From: JAEUKQ01 sp044227605
GTDB taxonomy: Bacteria > Pseudomonadota > Alphaproteobacteria > JAEUKQ01
Length of the DNA: 17,844 nt
Assembly: GCA_044227605.1 (NCBI GenBank)
Contig: JBGAWJ010000023.1
Coordinates: 1-17,844, forward strand
Direction of reading: 5' to 3'
A program made the translations under genes and the position numbers. The notes beneath the pieces are model-generated. The model had not been told where the DNA came from. It searched no databases and saw only the letters and a program-made list of their open reading frames with translations. Below are positions 13,893-17,844 of this stretch, piece after piece (within the stretch, counting starts at the first letter, position 1; each line of letters begins with the position of its first letter).

Positions 13893-14918
13893 ATGAACCA
13901 TACGCAATTAAAGGCTTTTGACGCCGTTGTTCGCGAGGGTAGCTTTTCCAGGGCTGGAATTCGTTTAGGGCTAACCCAACCAGCAATTACCATTCAGGTG
14001 AAAGCACTGGAGCGTTATTATGGGAAAAAATTATTTAACCGTCGCGGGCGTGGGGTAACACTAACCACGACCGGGCAATCGCTTTATGAAATTACCCAAC
14101 GTTTATTTACAATGGAAGAACAGGCCCACCAGTTATTAAAAAACCCAACAGATGAGCAATCCGCTGGCAATTTAAAAGTTGGCAGTGATTGTCAGGGGTT
14201 GGCAGTTGGCCTGGTTACCGAGTGGGCGCGTCAGCACCAAGGTGTTTTCGTAACCTTCCATCATTACTCGGCGGATATGGTGTACCGGGAATTATTGTCG
14301 GGTAATTTGGACGTGGTGATTACAGCCACGCCTACTAAAGATAACCGTTTTGTCGTTAAAACATTGGGTGATCAACATTTGATGCTGTTAGTACCGAAGC
14401 ATCACCCTTTATCCAATAGGAAAACCATTGCTTTGGAGGAATTAACGGGTATCAGTAATTTGATTTATGACAATGGCTCAATTATCCAACATATTTTCAA
14501 TCAAGCCACCCAAGGCCAAGATAAAAAAATGCAACCCACCATGAATATAGGCAGCAGCGATGCAATACGTCACGCAGTGGGGGATGGTTTTGGTGTCGGT
14601 GTGGTGATTGACAGCGAAGCGGCCTCAGACGGGCGCTTGGTTGCCTTAGAGGTCACCGGGGTATCTCAAAATTTACTTAGTCACGTGGTTGTTTTAAAGG
14701 CGATGGAGGAGGAGCCCATCCTCAAAAGTTTTGTCAGTGAGGTGGCGCCGCTTGCCAAAAGGCAGCAACCAGTATTTTTCCCAATTGGCCTGGGCCATAT
14801 GCCAAAACCCCGGGAGGATTTGAGCCTTCCCCTTGCCAACTCCACAAACCTTTTTCAACAACATTTGAAATCAGTTGGGGTAACAGGTAAGCAAACGCTA
14901 TCAGTGTCCAAGCGGTAG
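13893..14918 (+). CDS. LysR-family transcriptional regulator, phosphonate-associated type
   Basis: A 341-residue regulator: winged helix-turn-helix at 1-65 (QLKAFDAVVREGSFSRAGIRLGLTQPAITIQVKALERYYGKKLFNRRGRGVTLTTTGQ) and a two-lobed effector-binding domain (VGSDCQGLAVGLVTEWARQH; LLSGNLDVVITATPTKDNRF; LMLLVPKHHPL; IGSSDAIRHAVGDGFGVGVVIDSEAASDGRLVAL). The N-terminus (LF-RRGR-V-LT) and the overall design recall the LysR group tied to aminoethylphosphonate use (TIGR03339 type), but the effector cannot be read from sequence. The last 45 or so residues (from about AKRQQPVFF) form an extra tail with no clear structure. ATG 13893 is chosen over ATG 13845 because AAAGAGG lies 8-9 bases upstream and family members start here. 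It ends in a strong terminator, so the next gene is a separate unit unless read-through occurs. Confidence 0.9.
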   Translation: MNHTQLKAFDAVVREGSFSRAGIRLGLTQPAITIQVKALERYYGKKLFNRRGRGVTLTTTGQSLYEITQRLFTMEEQAHQLLKNPTDEQSAGNLKVGSDCQGLAVGLVTEWARQHQGVFVTFHHYSADMVYRELLSGNLDVVITATPTKDNRFVVKTLGDQHLMLLVPKHHPLSNRKTIALEELTGISNLIYDNGSIIQHIFNQATQGQDKKMQPTMNIGSSDAIRHAVGDGFGVGVVIDSEAASDGRLVALEVTGVSQNLLSHVVVLKAMEEEPILKSFVSEVAPLAKRQQPVFFPIGLGHMPKPREDLSLPLANSTNLFQQHLKSVGVTGKQTLSVSKR

Positions 14919-14944
14919 AACCGGGAATAAAAGAATGGCTGTTT

Positions 14945-14980
14945 AAACAGGGGTAAAGCATCCTTTCCCCCTGTTTTTAT
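14945..14980 (+). terminator. Intrinsic terminator of the LysR gene
   Basis: AAACAGGGG at 14945-14953 pairs with CCCCTGTTT at 14968-14976, and after one T-C mismatch AAAG (14955-14958) pairs with CTTT (14963-14966) around the loop CATC. The stem runs into TTTTTATT on the plus strand. It starts 27 bases after the LysR stop codon. Confidence 0.85.
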
Positions 14981-15161
14981 TCAGGGGTGAATGAAGCGGT
15001 GTCCGCCTTCTCCAACCCAGGCCATCTTGATAAACTGGAAAGCAAACGGATAATTCCCCGGCTGGTTTTCAAACCAAACAACAGCAATTGACATAATATT
15101 ATTCTTTGATCATCCTTAGGCGCATCTTTTGCTAGAAAACGCTAAACCTTATGGGGAACCC

Positions 15162-15887
15162 ATGAAAGCTATTATCTTGAGTGCGGGTCAAGGATCGCGG
15201 TTGTTGCCGCTGACCGAGAAAAAACCAAAATGTTTATTGCCTGTAGGGAAAAAAACCTTGATCGAATGGCAAATTGACCACCTGGTCAAGGCGGGTGTAA
15301 AAGATTTTGTGGTGGTGGTAGGGTTTTATGCCCATGATGTAGAAGCATTGCTTAAAAAAATCAATTATCCGGGTGTTACTATCCGTACCCTTTTTAACCC
15401 CTTTTACAAGGTGGCTGATAATCTGGGCAGTTGTTGGCTGGCAAGATTCGAGATGAACAGGGACTTTATGATTGTTAACGGCGATACCTTGTTTGAGGTA
15501 GAAATACCGCACCGCTTGTTAACGGGCCCCAAAGCCGATATTACGGTTACGGTTGACAGCAAAGATATGTATGATGCTGATGATATGAAAGTCAAACGCC
15601 AAGGATCGCGGCTGTTGGAAATTGGGAAAACCCTGGCTTTGGACCAGGTCAATGCCGAATCGATTGGCATGCTATTATTCCGGGGCCAGGGCGTGCAGGA
15701 TTTCAGCAAACAGGTTGATGAAAGCATGCGCCAAGCCGAAGGGCTGAAATGGTGGTATCTGCGGGTAATTGGCCTGATCGCGCAGAAAAAAACAGTTGAA
15801 ACCTGTTTGATCCAAGGGTTGCAATGGGGTGAGGTGGATTTCCCGGTTGATCTGGCGAAGGTAGAACAGTTGGTCAAGAACTGGTAG
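15162..15887 (+). CDS. LicC-like sugar/choline-phosphate nucleotidyltransferase
   Basis: A 241-residue single-domain nucleotidyltransferase. The N-terminus MKAIILSAGQGSRLLPLTEKKPKCLLPV is the NTP-binding signature GxGxRLxPxTxxxPKxL. NGDTLFE (about 104-110) supplies a metal-binding aspartate, and WGEVDFPVDLAKVEQL at the end matches the WxEIDxxxDL motif of CTP:phosphocholine cytidylyltransferases (LicC) and related enzymes. Such enzymes activate a small phosphorylated or phosphonylated head group with CTP before its transfer. Substrate is not readable from sequence: phosphocholine, 2-aminoethylphosphonate or an inositol phosphate are all possible. ATG 15162 is chosen over the TTG at 15129 because the protein then begins at the fold and GGGGA lies 4 bases upstream. 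A perfect -35, TTGACA at 15088-15093, has no matching -10. It converges on the broken nucleotidyltransferase gene. Confidence 0.87.
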   Translation: MKAIILSAGQGSRLLPLTEKKPKCLLPVGKKTLIEWQIDHLVKAGVKDFVVVVGFYAHDVEALLKKINYPGVTIRTLFNPFYKVADNLGSCWLARFEMNRDFMIVNGDTLFEVEIPHRLLTGPKADITVTVDSKDMYDADDMKVKRQGSRLLEIGKTLALDQVNAESIGMLLFRGQGVQDFSKQVDESMRQAEGLKWWYLRVIGLIAQKKTVETCLIQGLQWGEVDFPVDLAKVEQLVKNW

Positions 15888-16029
15888 GTTAATGGCCAGG
15901 TTGTAGACTGCGTTATGGGTTTAGGGCGTTTAGCTATCAAGCATGGGGTGCTTGGGCCGCGCCATTTTTTATGGGGGATTGCTCTTGAATCGCCCAAAAA
16001 TATACTGGCAAGCCTAAAACAAGTATTTT

Positions 16030-16850
16030 TTAAGGATGCGATATGCTAAGTGGAACATGCGAACGTTTGATCAAAATACTTTCTGCCAAATCGAAGTCAC
16101 TGGGTTTATCGACATCAATTGCTGCTTCGGCATAAGGGATAATGGTTGCGCTAGCAATCAGTCCCAAACGCTTTGATAACATGCTGAAAGCCTGGGTAAT
16201 CCGCAAGCCGAAAAGCCGGAAGCGGATCATCGGCCACCAGCCGATCTCGCCAATCAAACGAAGGGGTATTTTGCGGAATTTCTCCATTTTTTGCCAGAAT
16301 ACAATCATTTTCTCGGCGGCAGGTGAGCGGATAATATACAGGTTGCAGCCTGAAAAAGCGCCGTCACGCATTCGGTAATAGGTGCGGATGGATTGAGGAT
16401 AGGATGTTTGAATGGTCTTTTCGGTGGCCAGTCCCACGCACAGATCGGCGGTGGGGTCGCTGTGCGTGAGAAAGCTGTTGACCATGCAAGCGGTTAGCAA
16501 GGGATGGTCAGCCGTTGTTAAAAGAAAAGGATATGTGAAGTCGGATGCTGCCACAGGAAATTCTGAACGCTGCTGGCGGGGGATTCAGCGGTTGCAATAA
16601 AATCAAGTTTACCGTTGGCCAAAGCCTCCTTAACCAACGGTTCCGCTGTTAATAAATCCGGTTGATCAAAACAGATGCTAATTTTACCGATTTCCGGGCA
16701 ATTCATCAGGGTATTTAAAACCCTTATAACCATGGGGATACCCAAGATGGGCGTCAAAGCTTTATAAGGGACGCCGCGATATTGCACGACCAGGTCTTTT
16801 TCATTGCGGCTGCCAGCTAAGATAAGGGCGTGATATAAATGTGGGGTCAA
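16030..16850 (-). pseudogene. MobA-like NTP transferase, frameshifted
   Basis: Two reading frames on the reverse strand make up one protein of about 273 residues. The first (16850 to 16518) begins at a TTG overlapping the upstream gene's stop and holds the NTP-binding start (YHALILAGSRNEKDLVV, then YKALTPILGIPMVIRVLNTL) and runs to IATAESPASSVQNFL before going out of frame. The second (open from about 16587, ending at 16030) continues with YPFLLTTADHPLLT, the metal-site strand of this fold, then CVGLATEKTI, RMRDGAFSGCNLYIIRS and AAIDVDKPSDFDLAE. The break falls between 16518 and about 16587; total length (821 bases) fits loss of one base. It may be a true pseudogene or a sequence error. It sits immediately downstream of the GNAT-type acyltransferase gene in one operon. 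Confidence 0.78.
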
Positions 16851-17844
16851 TGGATTAACTCTTTGGTGTAAACGCGGTAGGTTTTATATATGACACTGCC
16901 AATATTTTTTAACAACTGATTCATTTGGCCGTTACTATCCAAGATCCAACCCAGCTCAGCCGATTTATAGCCTTTGTTTGTTGCCCCTTCGCGAATGCTT
17001 TCAAGCAATAGGGCTGCAATAATCGAGGATAAGCGGGTTTGTTGATAGTGGCGGCGAATGCCAAAAAGGGCAACCCGCAAACTATCAATAGAACGGCGGA
17101 TTTTCAAGCGCCATAATAATTTGGCCCACCCAAATGGTAATAATTTGCCATTTAAATCGGGAATGATCTGATAGAGATTAGGCAAACCTAAAATGACCCC
17201 GACCGGCTCTTCGTCTAAATCAACAAACCAGATTAAGGCAGGATCCAGGATGGGTTTCAGCGCATGCCCAAGATGATCGATTTCCGTTTGGGTAAAAGGC
17301 ACAAAACCCCAATTCCCAGCCCAGGCGTCGTTATAAACGGCAATTAATTTAGTAATCTCATCTGGCAATTTATCCCTGTTAAAGGCGCGGAGCTTTAAAT
17401 TGCCGTATTTGGCAAAACGCGCTGTTAATTGGTGCCTATCAATTTTAGGAGCAGCCAATATATCGTAATTGTAGGCATATAAATCCTGGTGTGGTAGGTA
17501 TCCCGATTTCTCAACCAATTGACTGATATAAGGGGGATGGAAAGGCATCATGATCATCGGCCGCTCTTCGAAACCACGGGTCATCACCCCAACCTCCCCA
17601 GCTGTTGACGGGCTAAGGGGGCCAATGATGCGATTCACTTGCTGGTTTTTCAACCAGTCTTCGGCGGCGGATAATAAAGATTGGGCAATGGCTAAATCAT
17701 TTACACAGTCGAAAAAACCGAAATAACCAGTTTTTTCTTTGGTGTGGCTGATAAAAGCATGATCAACAATGGCGGCAATCCGGCCAACAATTCTCCTCCC
17801 ATCCCATGCTAGGAACAATTGGCTGTCAGCATGTTCAAAAAATG
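16847..17844 (-). CDS. GNAT-fold N-acyltransferase, bacterial ceramide synthase-like, N-terminus missing
   Basis: The frame is open from the right edge (332 codons) and begins FFEHADSQLFLAWDGRRIVGRIAAIVDH, so the start codon lies outside the window; the TTG at 17818 is internal. Two GNAT-like halves are visible: the first with IGPLSPSTAGEVGVMTRGFEERPMIMMPFHPPYISQLVEKSGY followed by DLYAYNYD, the second with LIWFVDLDEEPVGVILGLPNL and a C-terminal AELGWILDSNGQMNQLLKNIGSVIYKTYRVYTK. This is the plan of a large alphaproteobacterial GNAT-type family that includes the Caulobacter bacterial ceramide synthase (bCerS), which N-acylates a sphingoid base. Membership of the broad family is well supported; ceramide synthase activity is inference. 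It overlaps the next gene by 3 bases (TTGA). Confidence 0.75.
   Translation of the reverse strand, partial: FFEHADSQLFLAWDGRRIVGRIAAIVDHAFISHTKEKTGYFGFFDCVNDLAIAQSLLSAAEDWLKNQQVNRIIGPLSPSTAGEVGVMTRGFEERPMIMMPFHPPYISQLVEKSGYLPHQDLYAYNYDILAAPKIDRHQLTARFAKYGNLKLRAFNRDKLPDEITKLIAVYNDAWAGNWGFVPFTQTEIDHLGHALKPILDPALIWFVDLDEEPVGVILGLPNLYQIIPDLNGKLLPFGWAKLLWRLKIRRSIDSLRVALFGIRRHYQQTRLSSIIAALLLESIREGATNKGYKSAELGWILDSNGQMNQLLKNIGSVIYKTYRVYTKELIH

Noticed and set aside
15936..15952. Hairpin CAAGCA-TGGGG-TGCTTG between the two convergent nucleotidyltransferase genes as a terminator
   Set aside because: The stem is only six pairs and the T-run starts about ten bases later, so it does not fit an intrinsic terminator.

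Overview
The window looks like chromosomal DNA from an alphaproteobacterium of moderate to low GC content. The strongest clue is the central block: an NDUFA12-type complex I accessory protein, MlaD-type MCE proteins, a DUF2155 protein, aat, accC, accB, a DsbA-like thiol oxidoreductase and an M48 peptidase. This is a gene neighbourhood I associate with Alphaproteobacteria. The tRNA-Asn with an encoded CCA end fits a bacterial chromosome. I see no insertion sequence, integrase, phage gene or CRISPR array.

Layout. (1) 1-1272, minus strand: the start of an acyl-AMP/acyl-CoA ligase that leaves the left edge, preceded by a SAM-dependent methyltransferase gene broken by one in-frame TAA. (2) 1486-4690, plus strand: four consecutive paralogous exported Sel1/TPR proteins. 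Each has exactly two cysteines after the predicted signal peptide and an almost invariant C-terminus, CLxPIS or CLNLIS. (3) 4720-5193, minus: a RidA-family protein. (4) 5458-7487, plus: NDUFA12-like protein, two tandem MlaD-like proteins, a 70-residue conserved-looking small protein and a DUF2155 protein, closely spaced. (5) 7427-12321, minus: aat, accC, accB, DsbA-like, M48-TPR peptidase; aat overlaps the DUF2155 gene tail-to-tail by 61 bases. (6) 12759-13175, plus: a MORN-repeat (YwqK-like) protein between long noncoding stretches. (7) 13554-13628, minus: tRNA-Asn(GUU) with a good promoter. (8) 13893-15887, plus: a LysR regulator ended by a clear intrinsic terminator, then a LicC-like nucleotidyltransferase. 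(9) 16030-17844, minus: a GNAT-fold acyltransferase of the type that includes bacterial ceramide synthase, cut by the right edge, and overlapping it a second nucleotidyltransferase that is frameshifted.

How the parts may work together. The central block serves envelope lipid supply and maintenance: AccB/AccC make malonyl-CoA, MlaD proteins belong to phospholipid transport across the periplasm, and the DsbA-like and M48 proteins handle folding and quality control of envelope proteins. The outer parts (acyl-AMP ligase, ceramide-synthase-like acyltransferase, LicC-like cytidylyltransferase, and a LysR resembling regulators linked to aminoethylphosphonate) could be pieces of a pathway for an unusual, perhaps sphingolipid-type, membrane lipid with a CMP-activated head group; this is inference, since serine palmitoyltransferase is not in the window. 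The least explained system is the four-gene Sel1/TPR array, whose conserved cysteine pair suggests a disulfide-locked C-terminal tail in each periplasmic protein.
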